64,000 bases of DNA from Clostridia bacterium (GTDB taxonomy: Bacteria; Bacillota; Clostridia; Monoglobales; Monoglobaceae): NCBI GenBank assembly GCA_017546205.1, contig JAFYXJ010000021.1, positions 57,556 through 121,555 of the forward strand. The letters are read 5' to 3'. The notes under the pieces were generated by a model. The model saw nothing but the letters and a program-made list of their open reading frames with translations. It ran no database searches and was not told the DNA's origin. Numbering within the stretch: the first letter of the stretch is position 1; each line of letters opens with the position of its first letter. The translations under genes were made by a program, and so were the position numbers. Below are positions 19,792 to 29,084 of the stretch, piece after piece.

Positions 19792-19820
19792 TTGTATTTT
19801 TACTATGTCTATGCTATAAT
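19792..19820 (+). promoter_or_regulatory. Promoter of ftsH
   Basis: TTGTAT (19792-19797), 17 bases, TATAAT (19815-19820) with TG at the extended -10. Confidence 0.8.
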
Positions 19821-19869
19821 TGCCTATTAATGAATAGAATTGCTTGAAGAATGTTTAGGAGGAGATTGC

Positions 19870-21702
19870 GTGAGACGAGGTTTCAGAGGAATCGGGTTTT
19901 ATCTGATCCTGTTTTTGGTGATTGTCATGATTTACACTATGACCTCTATGCCAAGCACAGAAAACAGAGAAATCTATTCCGATTTAATTGTAAAAATTCA
20001 GCAAGAGCAGGTTGCCGAACTTTCGGTGGTGGATAATGTTGCATCCGCGAAATTAAAGGATGGTACCGAAATTTCTGTAGAAGTTCCCAGCTATACCAAT
20101 TTAATGTATGATGCAGGGGATGCCTTACAGACACAGATTTCAGAAGGGACAATAAAAGTGGAAACACCGCTTCCTTACTCTCCCCCCTGGTGGTTGAGTA
20201 TGCTCCCCACTTTAGGTCTGTTGGTTGTCTTTGGCATTTTCTGGTTTATTATGATGCAACAGGCAAACGGCGGCGGGGGCCGTGGCATGATGAGCTTTGG
20301 CAAGAGCAAAGCCAGAGTCACTATGGACGGAAAAACCCAAAAAACCTTCGAGGATGTTGCAGGTGCCGACGAGGAAAAAGAAGAATTGGAGGAAATCGTA
20401 GATTTTCTGAAAGATCCGGAGCGGTTCCGTAAACTCGGGGCCAGAATCCCTAAGGGAGTTCTTTTGGTAGGTCCCCCGGGAACCGGTAAAACCTTGCTCG
20501 CCAAGGCAGTAGCCGGAGAGGCCGGTGTTCCTTTCTTCTCAATTTCCGGTTCGGACTTTGTTGAAATGTTTGTCGGTGTGGGTGCATCCCGCGTCCGCGA
20601 TCTGTTTGAAACTGCAAAGAAAAATGCTCCCAGCATCGTCTTTATTGACGAGATCGATGCTGTTGGCCGTCATAGAGGTGCCGGTTTGGGCGGTGGACAT
20701 GATGAACGAGAGCAAACCCTGAACCAACTTTTGGTGGAGATGGATGGATTTGGTGCCAATGAAGGTGTGATCATCATTGCCGCAACCAACCGCCCTGATA
20801 TACTTGATCCCGCTCTTCTGCGTCCCGGCCGCTTTGACCGTCAGGTTGTGGTGGACGCTCCCGACGTCAAAGGCAGAGAAGCAATTTTGCAAGTACACGC
20901 CAAAGGAAAACCTCTGGCAGAAGATGTTGACCTTTCTGTACTGGCAAAAACCACCGTTGGTTTTTCCGGTGCAGATTTGGAAAATTTGATGAATGAGGCC
21001 GCCTTATCTGCAGCCAGAAACTCCAGAGAGAGCATTACCATGCAGGATTTGGAAGAATCGGTCATGAAAGTAGTTGCAGGACCGGAAAAGAAATCCCGTA
21101 AGGTGCCTGAAAAAGCAAAACGGCTGACCGCTTATCACGAAGCCGGTCATGCGGTAGTTTCCAAGATGCTTCCCACGCAGGACAGAGTGCATCAGGTTTC
21201 TATCATTCCCCGGGGAAGAGCCGGCGGATATACCCTCTCTCTTCCCAAAGAGGACAGTTACTATAATTCCAGAACCGAAATGCTGGAAGATATCGTTTCT
21301 CTGCTGGGCGGACGCGTAGCAGAAGAACTGGTGTTAAAAGACATTAGTACCGGTGCGTCCAACGATATTGAGCGCGCTACCAATATCGCAAAATCCATGG
21401 TAACACGCTACGGCATGAGTGAAAAGCTGGGAACCCGTACCTTCGGGGATCAGAACAACGAAGTGTTTATCGGTCTGGACTATGGTCACACCGTTGATTA
21501 CAGTCAGGAAACGGCAGCGATGATTGATGCAGAAATCAAGAATATTATTGATGCATGCTACAATCGTTGTAAAGAGATACTGACCGAACAAATGGATTAT
21601 CTGCATAAGGTTGCAGAACTTCTTTTGGAAAAGGAAAAGATTGAAGGCGACGAATTTGACGCACTTTTTCTTCCTCCCGAACAAACCAACGATGCAGAAT
21701 AA
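19870..21702 (+). CDS. ftsH: ATP-dependent zinc metalloprotease FtsH
   Basis: Membrane AAA+ protease that extracts and degrades membrane proteins and some regulators. I chose the GTG at 19870, with AGGAGGAG 5-6 bases upstream; an earlier TTG at 19840 has no site. The 610-residue protein has two membrane segments (about 8-28 and 105-125), a Gly-rich stretch ([14 protein letters not shown]), Walker A GPPGTGKT from residue 201, Walker [11 protein letters not shown], the second region of homology ([20 protein letters not shown]), and the zinc site HEAGH at 423-427 with a third ligand region near [11 protein letters not shown]. ispE follows 24 bases later in the same direction. Confidence 0.98.
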   Translation: MRRGFRGIGFYLILFLVIVMIYTMTSMPSTENREIYSDLIVKIQQEQVAELSVVDNVASAKLKDGTEISVEVPSYTNLMYDAGDALQTQISEGTIKVETPLPYSPPWWLSMLPTLGLLVVFGIFWFIMMQQANGGGGRGMMSFGKSKARVTMDGKTQKTFEDVAGADEEKEELEEIVDFLKDPERFRKLGARIPKGVLLVGPPGTGKTLLAKAVAGEAGVPFFSISGSDFVEMFVGVGASRVRDLFETAKKNAPSIVFIDEIDAVGRHRGAGLGGGHDEREQTLNQLLVEMDGFGANEGVIIIAATNRPDILDPALLRPGRFDRQVVVDAPDVKGREAILQVHAKGKPLAEDVDLSVLAKTTVGFSGADLENLMNEAALSAARNSRESITMQDLEESVMKVVAGPEKKSRKVPEKAKRLTAYHEAGHAVVSKMLPTQDRVHQVSIIPRGRAGGYTLSLPKEDSYYNSRTEMLEDIVSLLGGRVAEELVLKDISTGASNDIERATNIAKSMVTRYGMSEKLGTRTFGDQNNEVFIGLDYGHTVDYSQETAAMIDAEIKNIIDACYNRCKEILTEQMDYLHKVAELLLEKEKIEGDEFDALFLPPEQTNDAE

Positions 21703-21726
21703 ACCGAGAAAGGTGACAAAAGAGTT

Positions 21727-22572
21727 ATGAATAAACTCACATTGGAAGCCCGCGGAAAAATCAATCTCGCCATTGATGTAACGGGGAAACGAGAAAACGG
21801 CTATCATGATGTTGCAATCATTCTGCAGGAGATTTCTCTTGCAGACCGCATCTCGCTTTCCCTTAATAACAACGGAACTTTTGCAGTAAATTCCGATATG
21901 AAAGGGCTTCCCATCAACGAAGATAATCTTGCAATTCGTGCCGCAATGACATTTATGAAACGCTTGGGGCGCAGTGAAGGCGTAGACATAGTTCTGGAAA
22001 AAAGGATTCCCGTAGGTGCGGGTTTAGGCGGCGGAAGCGCTGATGCTGCCGGTGTTTTGAAAGGACTTAATGCACTTTACGGATTCCCGTTTTCTACTGA
22101 GACCTTACAGGAAATGGCAACCCCTCTTGGTGCAGATGTTCCTTTCTGTGTATTGGGTGGTTGCGCATTGGCAGAGGGTATTGGTGAAATTCTCACACCT
22201 CTTCCTATGCCTCCAAAACACCACTGTGTCATTGCAAAACCTGAGCCTTCGGTTTCTACCCGTTGGGTATATGAAAATCTTGACTATACCAAAAAACCCG
22301 ACGGACTTCATGTTCCATCCGTCGTAGAGGCAATCCGTGCCGGTGATATGGCAGGCATCTGTAAAAATGCCGGCAATATTTTGGAATCCGTCACCATCCC
22401 TACATATCCCGTTGTTGGCTGGCTGAAAGAATCCATGGAACAGGCAGGCTCCATACTGAGTCTTATGAGCGGAAGCGGTTCTGCGGTATTAGGATTGTTT
22501 GAAACGCTGGAAGATGCCATGTGGGGCGTTGAAGAAGCAAAACGCTATACTGAACAGATTTACATTGTATAA
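21727..22572 (+). CDS. ispE: 4-diphosphocytidyl-2-C-methyl-D-erythritol kinase
   Basis: Phosphorylates CDP-methylerythritol in the MEP route to isoprenoids. The 281-residue GHMP-fold kinase shows ARGKINLAIDVTGKRENGYHDV at the N-terminus, the ATP loop VPVGAGLGGGSADAAG from about residue 95, GADVPFCVLGGCALAEG, and the C-terminal SGSGSAVLGLF. The ribosome site AAGGTG is about 12 bases from the ATG, rather far. It is probably co-transcribed with ftsH. Confidence 0.96.
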   Translation: MNKLTLEARGKINLAIDVTGKRENGYHDVAIILQEISLADRISLSLNNNGTFAVNSDMKGLPINEDNLAIRAAMTFMKRLGRSEGVDIVLEKRIPVGAGLGGGSADAAGVLKGLNALYGFPFSTETLQEMATPLGADVPFCVLGGCALAEGIGEILTPLPMPPKHHCVIAKPEPSVSTRWVYENLDYTKKPDGLHVPSVVEAIRAGDMAGICKNAGNILESVTIPTYPVVGWLKESMEQAGSILSLMSGSGSAVLGLFETLEDAMWGVEEAKRYTEQIYIV

Positions 22573-22579
22573 TAATTTA

Positions 22580-22611
22580 GGGATGTAGCCCATTGGGTTA
22601 CATCCTTTTTG
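22580..22611 (+). terminator. Rho-independent terminator after ispE
   Basis: GGATGTAGCCC / GGGTTACATCC hairpin (one G-T pair) followed by five Ts. Confidence 0.85.
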
Positions 22612-22657
22612 TATATTTTTACACCATTGGTTTATACTACCAATGAGGTGATAATTC

Positions 22658-23377
22658 GTGAAACAACAAGCCAAGAAAAAAAACATCTTTTCCGGAAAAG
22701 GTATCTTTATTGTACTGATGGTCATTACCTCTTTGTTGGTAATCACCGTTGCTATGAATCTGGTACTTCCCGAAGAAATTGCCGAACAAGCGGCAATGGA
22801 AACAGAATCATCCCATTCATCTGCGACTTATTCCAAACAGTATGATGACGGGTTAACTTCTGTTTATACCGAACAGGCTGTGGCCGCCAACAGTAATGCC
22901 GCACCTGCCACACCTGCTCCTACCCCGCAAATTTCAATCGCGCCTGCACCACACTTGCTCCGTCCGGTCAGCGGAAGCGGCATCAGCAAAGATTTTTCTG
23001 CTGATGAATTGGTCTTTTCAGAAACCATGCAGGATTGGAGAGTGCACGAAGGTATTGATTTTCCCGCCGATGAGGGTGCCGAGGTCATTGCCGCCGCAGA
23101 TGGCGTGGTTGAACTTGCCGGAGAGGACGGTATGATGGGTATTTGTGTATTGCTTTCCCATCCAGACGGGACTATGACCTACTATGCAAATCTACAGGAG
23201 ACCGACCTTCCGCAACCGGGTGCTGAAATCCACAAGGGTGAAGTTATTGGCAAGGTGGGCAATACTGCCGGCGCAGAAGTTGCAGAACCGTCCCATCTCC
23301 ATTTTGAAATTCGAAAAGGCGAAGAACGTTTGAATCCTCATGACCATCTCGCCGATACTGTAACCGATGATGAGTAA
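22658..23377 (+). CDS. Membrane-anchored M23 family peptidase (SpoIIQ-like)
   Basis: The GTG at 22658 is preceded by GAGGTG at 7 bases. The 239-residue protein has a short cytoplasmic tail, one membrane segment (GIFIVLMVITSLLVITVAM, residues 15-33), a Pro/Ala-rich linker and a C-terminal LytM domain. Both zinc motifs are intact: HEGID near residue 129 and SHLHFEI near 210. Size and layout match SpoIIQ of clostridia, which keep an active zinc site, unlike B. subtilis SpoIIQ. A general wall endopeptidase is the alternative. A 7-bp inverted repeat (CATTGGT/ACCAATG) lies just before the ribosome site. Confidence 0.82.
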   Translation: MKQQAKKKNIFSGKGIFIVLMVITSLLVITVAMNLVLPEEIAEQAAMETESSHSSATYSKQYDDGLTSVYTEQAVAANSNAAPATPAPTPQISIAPAPHLLRPVSGSGISKDFSADELVFSETMQDWRVHEGIDFPADEGAEVIAAADGVVELAGEDGMMGICVLLSHPDGTMTYYANLQETDLPQPGAEIHKGEVIGKVGNTAGAEVAEPSHLHFEIRKGEERLNPHDHLADTVTDDE

Positions 23378-23448
23378 ATCCCTCTATTCTTTTTGTTCAA
23401 TTTGTTTTCTATCCATTCCTTGTGAGAAAATTTTTTGTAGTATAATCT

Positions 23449-23492
23449 AAATTTCAATTTTTTTTCAAAAAAAACTATACAAATTGAAATTT
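23449..23492 (+). repeat. Inverted repeat in the purC leader region
   Basis: AAATTTCAATTT (23449-23460) is exactly complementary to AAATTGAAATTT (23481-23492). A TATAAT lies just upstream at 23441-23446 and TTTGTATT just after. It could be a weak terminator of the preceding gene or an attenuator for purC. It has none of the conserved purine-riboswitch sequence I would expect. Confidence 0.5.
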
Positions 23493-23544
23493 TTGTATTA
23501 AAATATCTATATGAATTATTTTGGATACAAAGGAGTGCTTGGGC

Positions 23545-24228
23545 ATGAAGAAGATTTACGAAGGTAAAACAAAAGACGTATATGCTTTGGATAACGGCAA
23601 TGTTATGCTGAAATTCAAGGATGACTGTACTGGTAAAGATGGCGTGTTTGACCCGGGTGAAAATACCGTTGGTTTGACCATTGAAGGCATTGGTAAGGAA
23701 AACCTGAAAACCTCTATCCACTATTTCGAACTGCTGAAAGATGCAGGCATCAAAACCCACTATGTAGACGCTGATGTAGAAAACGCTACCATGGAAGTTT
23801 TGCCTGCCACCGTATTCGGCCACGGCCTTGAAGTTATCTGCCGTCTGGTTGCAACCGGAAGTTTTATCCGCAGATATGGCGAGTATATTGAGGACGGAAC
23901 CGTACTTGAGGGTGGATATGTAGAGTGCACCTTTAAGAACGACGAAAAGGGCGATCCGCTGGTTACCGGTGAAGGTCTCGCAGCTCTGGGTGTTATGACT
24001 CCCGCTATGTTTGAGAGCATGAAAGAACAAACCCTGAAAATCACCAAGATTGTTGCAGATGACTTGAAATCCATTGGTCTTGATCTCTGGGATATCAAAT
24101 TCGAATTTGGGTACAACAACGATGAGGTTATTCTCATTGACGAAATTGCATCCGGCAATATGCGTGTCTACAAAGACGGCAAGATTGTGGAGCCGGTTGA
24201 ACTGACCAAGTTGATTTTAAACAGATAA
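23545..24228 (+). CDS. purC: Phosphoribosylaminoimidazole-succinocarboxamide synthase
   Basis: Makes SAICAR from CAIR and aspartate in purine synthesis. I chose the ATG at 23545 with AAGGAG 9 bases upstream. The 227-residue product fits the short bacterial form: [15 protein letters not shown] at the N-terminus (nucleotide-binding), [17 protein letters not shown], and [19 protein letters not shown] near the C-terminus. It is not next to other pur genes here and ends at a strong terminator. Confidence 0.97.
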   Translation: MKKIYEGKTKDVYALDNGNVMLKFKDDCTGKDGVFDPGENTVGLTIEGIGKENLKTSIHYFELLKDAGIKTHYVDADVENATMEVLPATVFGHGLEVICRLVATGSFIRRYGEYIEDGTVLEGGYVECTFKNDEKGDPLVTGEGLAALGVMTPAMFESMKEQTLKITKIVADDLKSIGLDLWDIKFEFGYNNDEVILIDEIASGNMRVYKDGKIVEPVELTKLILNR

Positions 24229-24234
24229 AAACAC

Positions 24235-24269
24235 AAAAACCGTTGCAGTGATTACTGCAACGGTTTTTT
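24235..24269. terminator. Bidirectional terminator overlapping the acetyltransferase stop
   Basis: AAAAACCGTTGCAGT / ACTGCAACGGTTTTTT around a four-base loop. The last codons of the minus-strand acetyltransferase (stop at 24252-24254) form one arm, so coding and terminator sequence coincide. Confidence 0.9.
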
Positions 24270-24677
24270 CATATAAATATGAGGAACGCCTGTTTCCATA
24301 AAATATTCACCATGGGTAGAAAATCCCAGTTTTTCATAAAACCCTACTGCCGTGTCTACTGCATGCAATTCCAGAAAGTGGCATCCTTTTTCTTTGGCGT
24401 AACACGCTACATAGTCCATCAACATACGTCCGTACCCACGCCTGCGTACTTCCGCCCGTGTTGTTACTCGTCCCAAATGCATTCCCTCGCCTGATTGCTC
24501 AGCACGAAGATAGGAAAGCAATATATCTCCATCATAAAGACAAAAATGCAAAAGCAGATGGTCACAGCCATCCAGTTCTACCTCCTTGGGAACATTTCTC
24601 CCTACCACAAACGCCTCGGTCCGAATGGCAATGATATCCTCATTCAAATCATTCAGTATCTTAACTTTCATGCTCAC
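24252..24677 (-). CDS. GNAT family N-acetyltransferase
   Basis: A 141-residue GNAT protein. The acetyl-CoA loop is RRGYGRMLMDYV near residue 80; HLGRVTTRAEVRRRGYGR precedes it and YEKLGFSTHGEYFMETGVPH ends the fold. The preceding FliB gene's TGA overlaps the GTG start (GTGA); an ATG at 24671 is an equal choice because neither has a strong ribosome site. The acyl acceptor is unknown. Confidence 0.9.
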   Translation of the reverse strand: MSMKVKILNDLNEDIIAIRTEAFVVGRNVPKEVELDGCDHLLLHFCLYDGDILLSYLRAEQSGEGMHLGRVTTRAEVRRRGYGRMLMDYVACYAKEKGCHFLELHAVDTAVGFYEKLGFSTHGEYFMETGVPHIYMKKPLQ

Positions 24678-25603
24678 TTCTGCTGTAGCACCGACAGCAT
24701 TTCCTCCATATTTTCTTCTGAATATTCAATTTCTGCCGAATATTGTCTGGCAAGCTCCGCTAAATCTGTCAGGGTCATGCCCTCGCGGTTAGCACTTAGT
24801 CCCTGCAGAAGCATAACGCTTTGCAAAGAGAAAGCAAGCCGTTCCCGAAATCGTCCGTCATATACACTCTCTGCCAGATGCCGGTATACAAAATACATGA
24901 GCAACTGTTCCCAAGCAAGTTCCCAGTCATCTGTCCAGGCTTGCAATGTGGTATGTACCAGCGACAAACGGTTCAGTTCTTCTTCCCACGCACTATCCAG
25001 CCGTTCCAGTTTGGCAAGTTCATCCGCCCATCGGGGAAATCCCCATGAGGGCAGTTGAATCTGCCACCGTTCCATGACCGCTTGCATCCGTTCTGCAACT
25101 GTGCGTTCCCGGTTCTGCAACATATCATAAATTTCTTCCCGTGTCGCAAAGAATATGGTTTCTTCCGGCTCCTGCCATTCTACATCAAACCCATCCCGCT
25201 CCAGAAAGGTGACGGGTTCTTTCTTTTTGATAATCAGTTCTGCCGCTGCTTCACAACAAAGACCCAATCCCCACTCCTCACGGTCGGAGAAATAATTCAC
25301 AAATCTGGGATGGTTATTGCAGATGTGACAGAGGTGGTCTTCACCCAGATGCAGAATGATATCGCAAAGATTCCGGTCATTCAAAAAAGGACATCTCTCT
25401 CCCTCTCCTAGACGGAACACCTTTGTACTGTCTTGCGTTACAATACCCTCCTGCAACCGTTCACCAAACACGCCGGTTACCGCTTGGTACTTTTGATAAC
25501 TTTCTTCATCAATGTCAATCTCCCAACCGATACAGCAATTATGCCTGCACCGCTCTTTGATGCAGGCAAACGCCAAATAATAATCAGGAACCAGACGGTT
25601 CAT
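24674..25603 (-). CDS. FliB family protein (flagellin lysine-N-methylase-like)
   Basis: The 309-residue protein has the cysteine pattern of the FliB family: FACIKERCRHNCCIGWEIDID near residues 12-32, CPFLNDRNLCDI near 70-80 and HLCHICNNHPRF near 90-100, which probably bind an iron-sulfur cluster. FliB methylates flagellin lysines in Salmonella. No flagellar gene lies in the window, so another target, or a distant flagellar locus, must be considered. GAGGTG precedes the ATG. It starts 9 bases after the hydrolase stop at 25613 and overlaps the acetyltransferase by 4 bases. Confidence 0.82.
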   Translation of the reverse strand: MNRLVPDYYLAFACIKERCRHNCCIGWEIDIDEESYQKYQAVTGVFGERLQEGIVTQDSTKVFRLGEGERCPFLNDRNLCDIILHLGEDHLCHICNNHPRFVNYFSDREEWGLGLCCEAAAELIIKKKEPVTFLERDGFDVEWQEPEETIFFATREEIYDMLQNRERTVAERMQAVMERWQIQLPSWGFPRWADELAKLERLDSAWEEELNRLSLVHTTLQAWTDDWELAWEQLLMYFVYRHLAESVYDGRFRERLAFSLQSVMLLQGLSANREGMTLTDLAELARQYSAEIEYSEENMEEMLSVLQQK

Positions 25604-25612
25604 ACTTTCACC

Positions 25613-26596
25613 TCAATTTTGCCAATGGATTTGTCCTTGTTTGCGGAACGGATAAGAAACCAGATGCTCCCCGTCAAGATTTACCCTATGCATATCCACC
25701 GCAGTAATCTGCCGGTTTTCATAACCGGTATAATAATAAATCCCCAAATCCGTATTACAGCAAGAGGAATATATGGTCAATTCATAGACGCCTTTGTCAA
25801 GACAAACACATCCCCGCTGTTGTTCCACCGAACCGAGAATATGAAAAAACTGATGCACCGATGCCAACTCTTCCTTTTCAGACACGGCATACAATTTGCA
25901 GAATGCACCCCGGACAAACCGGGATTGGGAAGACAAATCCCCAGGTAGTCCCAAACCGCCCAAGCCGCGGGAATACTGACTGACGGGAATCTGCTCACAA
26001 AATTTGTCATTTGCCTCACGATTGGTCAAATACGGATATTGGTTCAGGCTGAACATCTGTTCCGGAAAAGGGGGATTGTTGGTCAGCACCCCAACCGGAT
26101 TGGAGTAAACCTGAAGTCCATCCTTGGTGGTTTCTACGGTGATCACTTCTTTTTTATCTGCAATCATCCAATGAAGCGGCGTCAATGGTAATTCCTCAGA
26201 AAAAGAAATCTTAACCACATTAACATCCTTAAGTTCCGTTTTTACCTCTTCTACAGTGGCACAGTTACCTAACAACCACACCATCAATTCGTAAGGTGCA
26301 AGGTTCTTTTTTCCTTCTACCATCGGATGATACACGGCGTTATCTGGGAAATTCAACCCCGCCATACTCAATCCTTTTTCGTTGGTCGCATCGTAATACA
26401 GTGGGTATCCTCCGCTGATATGTGCCATTCCAATCATGGCATAATGGGAGTGTACCCTTTCCATCTTCTTAAAAATAAAGGGAAAGTTTCTGGGTGTAAC
26501 GGTGACACTTTCCCCATAGGAACATTCATAGTCTAAATTTCTTCCAAAATAATGAGATTCACTTTGATATGTGACTGCTGTACAGATACCAATCAC
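25613..26596 (-). CDS. Choloylglycine hydrolase-like linear amide hydrolase (Ntn fold)
   Basis: The family cleaves amide bonds of conjugated bile acids, penicillin V or acyl-homoserine lactones, using an N-terminal cysteine. The 327-residue protein has ICTAVTYQSESHYFGRNLDY at the start, then TPRNFPF, YYDATNEKGLSMAGLNFP, LTPLHWMIAD, VLTNNPPF and YSRGLGGLGLPGDLSSQSRF. These are conserved in bile salt hydrolases and penicillin V acylases. The nucleophile Cys would be residue 5 (MIGIC), not residue 2 as in most bile salt hydrolases, so a four-residue propeptide would have to be removed. AAAGGAAAGG directly precedes the GTG. Substrate not decided. Confidence 0.85.
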   Translation of the reverse strand: MIGICTAVTYQSESHYFGRNLDYECSYGESVTVTPRNFPFIFKKMERVHSHYAMIGMAHISGGYPLYYDATNEKGLSMAGLNFPDNAVYHPMVEGKKNLAPYELMVWLLGNCATVEEVKTELKDVNVVKISFSEELPLTPLHWMIADKKEVITVETTKDGLQVYSNPVGVLTNNPPFPEQMFSLNQYPYLTNREANDKFCEQIPVSQYSRGLGGLGLPGDLSSQSRFVRGAFCKLYAVSEKEELASVHQFFHILGSVEQQRGCVCLDKGVYELTIYSSCCNTDLGIYYYTGYENRQITAVDMHRVNLDGEHLVSYPFRKQGQIHWQN

Positions 26597-26637
26597 CCTT
26601 TCCTTTTTAGGGTTAGTTTGTATCCGACAGGACAGAA

Positions 26638-27483
26638 TTATCCCACAAACGCCCGGATTTCTTCCAAACGGCGAAGTGCCAGATCCCTTCCCATATCATA
26701 CACACGCTGTAATGTTTCTGGATTTTTTTCAATTCGTTTGATAGGGAGCGGACATTCCGGTTGCAAAACCAGAAGGTTCGGGTCGTTCTCTCGACCGGCA
26801 ATGGCATCCAGGGTGCTGTTATAGTCCAAATGCCGACGCTCCATCCTTGCAATCATGTTGGGATACTTCCGCATTTTCCATTTGGCCAACGGCATTGCTT
26901 TGTTGGCCGTTTTGCGGTACTCTTTGGGTTGCGTCAAAATCACAATGTTCTTTTCATATCCAATACTTTCAAAATATGTAAGGGGAATGGAATCTGCAAT
27001 GCCTCCATCCATCAGTTCATATCCGTCTACCGATACCACACGGGAAACCAAAGGAAGCGATGCCGATGCCCGAAACCATTCCATGGTCGTATAATCCGCG
27101 GTTTCACATTGATGATAGACCGGTTTTCCGGTCCTGACATCAGTGCAAACTAAGTAGAATTCCATCGGATTTTCTGTAAAGGCTTGGTTATCAAAAATAT
27201 CCAGTTCTTCCGGCAAACGGTGATAACAAAAGTCTGCGCCATACAAATCACCGGTGGTAATCAGAGAATATAGGCTGCAATACCGCTTATCTTTGGCATA
27301 TTTCAAATTGTATCGCAAGGTGCGTCCTTTTTGTCCCGATTTATAACTGCAACCGAATGCCGCTCCCGCAGAAACACCAATCAAGCCGTCTACATAGATA
27401 CCTTCTTCCATCATCACATCCAGAATCCCGGCAGTAAACAACCCCCGCATTGCACCGCCTTCTAATACCAATCCAGTTTTCAT
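26638..27483 (-). CDS. Patatin-like phospholipase
   Basis: Serine acyl hydrolase of the patatin/RssA type, 281 residues. The oxyanion loop is EGGAMRGLF near residue 10, the nucleophile Ser is in GVSAGA near 38, and the dyad Asp is in DGGIADSIPL. The ATG at 27483 has AAAGGA 8 bases upstream and leads directly into KTGLVLEGGAMRG. No signal peptide. Substrate lipid unknown. It is divergent from citrate synthase and lies upstream of the hydrolase-FliB-acetyltransferase group on the same strand. Confidence 0.92.
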   Translation of the reverse strand: MKTGLVLEGGAMRGLFTAGILDVMMEEGIYVDGLIGVSAGAAFGCSYKSGQKGRTLRYNLKYAKDKRYCSLYSLITTGDLYGADFCYHRLPEELDIFDNQAFTENPMEFYLVCTDVRTGKPVYHQCETADYTTMEWFRASASLPLVSRVVSVDGYELMDGGIADSIPLTYFESIGYEKNIVILTQPKEYRKTANKAMPLAKWKMRKYPNMIARMERRHLDYNSTLDAIAGRENDPNLLVLQPECPLPIKRIEKNPETLQRVYDMGRDLALRRLEEIRAFVG

Positions 27484-27505
27484 ACAATCAAGTCCTTTCG
27501 TTGTT

Positions 27506-27534
27506 ATTTTATCATTCTTTTGGAAAGGTGTCAA
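27506..27534 (-). promoter_or_regulatory. Promoter of the patatin gene
   Basis: TTGACA (27534-27529), 17 bases, TAAAAT (27511-27506). Confidence 0.8.
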
Positions 27535-27543
27535 TGGAAATAC

Positions 27544-27572
27544 TTGACCTTAAGCAGGAAATATGCTATAAT
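27544..27572 (+). promoter_or_regulatory. Promoter of citrate synthase
   Basis: TTGACC (27544-27549), 17 bases, TATAAT (27567-27572) with TG at the extended -10. Confidence 0.85.
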
Positions 27573-27610
27573 AAATTTTCTAACACGATTTTTATAACGA
27601 GGTGATTCTC

Positions 27611-29038
27611 TTGTACAAAATAACGCCGGAAAACGACCATACTGCTTTGGATAACACGCTGCGTTCTTACATCAAACTGGTACATCAGCAAAATGAGAAC
27701 TGCAATTCTATCCCCATTCATTATTACAGCGACTATAATGTAAAACGAGGTTTGAGAAATGCAGACGGAACTGGTGTCCTTGCAGGACTTACCACCATTG
27801 GTGAAGTACACGGCTATGTCCTTGATGAGGGTAACAAGGCTCCTGTTGAGGGTAAACTCCGGTATCGTGGCATCGACGTACAGGATATTGTAGCAAACTG
27901 CCAAAAGGAACATCGTTTTGGCTTTGAGGAAACGATTTTTCTTCTGACCTTCGGCTTTCTGCCTGACCGTGACACATTGGAGCGGTTTACCAAAACTCTG
28001 GCATCCCGTCGGGATCTTCCGTCAGGCTTTACCGAGGATATGATTTTTAAAGCACCCAGTAACAACATTATGAACAAACTGGCAAGGTCTGTACTGGCTC
28101 TGTATTCCTATGATGATAACCCTGACGGCACTACCGTAACCAATCTGCTTCGGCAAAGTCTGGACCTGATTGCACGGTTTCCTGTTCTGGTGGCGGATGC
28201 GTTCAGTTGTAAACGCCATTACTACGACGGGGAAAGTCTGGTGCTTCACAATCCCAACCCTGATCTTTCCGTTGCAGAAAATTTCTTATACATGATTCGT
28301 CCCGACAACCAGTATACACCGCTTGAAGCTGAGATTCTTGACCTCTCCCTGATTCTTCAGGCAGAGCATGGCGGTGGTAACAACTCCGCATTTGCAGTCC
28401 GTGTCCTTTCTTCTACCGGAACCGATACATATTCTGCCATCGCTGCAGCCGTTGGTTCCTTAAAAGGACCCAAACACGGCGGTGCAAACGCAAAGATGCT
28501 TGCCCAGATGGAAGAGATTAAGGCCAATGTGAAAAACTGGGAAGACGAAAATGAAGTTCTGGAATATTTAAAGAAGATTCTTCGCAAAGAAGCCGGAGAC
28601 GGTAAAGGCTTGATTTATGGTATGGGTCACGCCGTTTACACCATTTCCGATCCCAGAACCATTATTTTGAAAGAAAAGGCAAAGGAACTTTCCGAGGTAA
28701 CCGGGCATCAGGCTGAATTTAATCTTCATGATCTGGTACAACGTCTTGCCCCCCGTGCATTCAAAGAAGAAAAAGGATTGGACAAGGACATCTGTGCCAA
28801 TGTGGATTTCTATTCCGGTTTTGTGTATCAGATGATGGGTCTTCCGCAGGATTTGTATACTCCGCTTTTTGCTATGTCCCGTATTGTAGGATGGTGTGCA
28901 CACCGTATTGAAGAGGTTATGACCAGTAGCCGGATTCTCCGTCCCGCATACAAGACGGTTACCAAGCGTCTTCCTTATACTCCGATGGACGACCGGGAAC
29001 CTCTGGCATTCGACGATACTGACAACAATTTATTTTAG
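27611..29038 (+). CDS. Citrate synthase
   Basis: Condenses acetyl-CoA with oxaloacetate. I chose the TTG at 27611, with GAGGTGAT 6-7 bases upstream; the GTG at 27602 is part of that site. The 475-residue protein has an N-terminal extension of about 60 residues compared with short bacterial forms. It then shows the GVLAGLTTIGEVHGY region, KLRYRGIDVQDI, the first catalytic His in AEHGGGNNSAFAVR, GMGHAVYTISDPR with the second His, and the catalytic Asp in ANVDFYSGFVYQMMG. 2-Methylcitrate synthases share these motifs. A convergent terminator follows. Confidence 0.95.
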   Translation: MYKITPENDHTALDNTLRSYIKLVHQQNENCNSIPIHYYSDYNVKRGLRNADGTGVLAGLTTIGEVHGYVLDEGNKAPVEGKLRYRGIDVQDIVANCQKEHRFGFEETIFLLTFGFLPDRDTLERFTKTLASRRDLPSGFTEDMIFKAPSNNIMNKLARSVLALYSYDDNPDGTTVTNLLRQSLDLIARFPVLVADAFSCKRHYYDGESLVLHNPNPDLSVAENFLYMIRPDNQYTPLEAEILDLSLILQAEHGGGNNSAFAVRVLSSTGTDTYSAIAAAVGSLKGPKHGGANAKMLAQMEEIKANVKNWEDENEVLEYLKKILRKEAGDGKGLIYGMGHAVYTISDPRTIILKEKAKELSEVTGHQAEFNLHDLVQRLAPRAFKEEKGLDKDICANVDFYSGFVYQMMGLPQDLYTPLFAMSRIVGWCAHRIEEVMTSSRILRPAYKTVTKRLPYTPMDDREPLAFDDTDNNLF

Positions 29039-29044
29039 CACTAC

Positions 29045-29084
29045 AAAAAAGTCATCCGCTCATTTTTGAGCGGATGACTTTTTT
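29045..29084. terminator. Shared terminator between citrate synthase and mscL
   Basis: AAAAAAGTCATCCGCTCA / AGCGGATGACTTTTTT hairpin, 14 paired bases plus A/T runs; bidirectional. Confidence 0.92.

Noticed and set aside
23378..23544. Purine riboswitch before purC
   Set aside because: I find none of the conserved junction sequences of the guanine/adenine aptamer, only an AT-rich inverted repeat.
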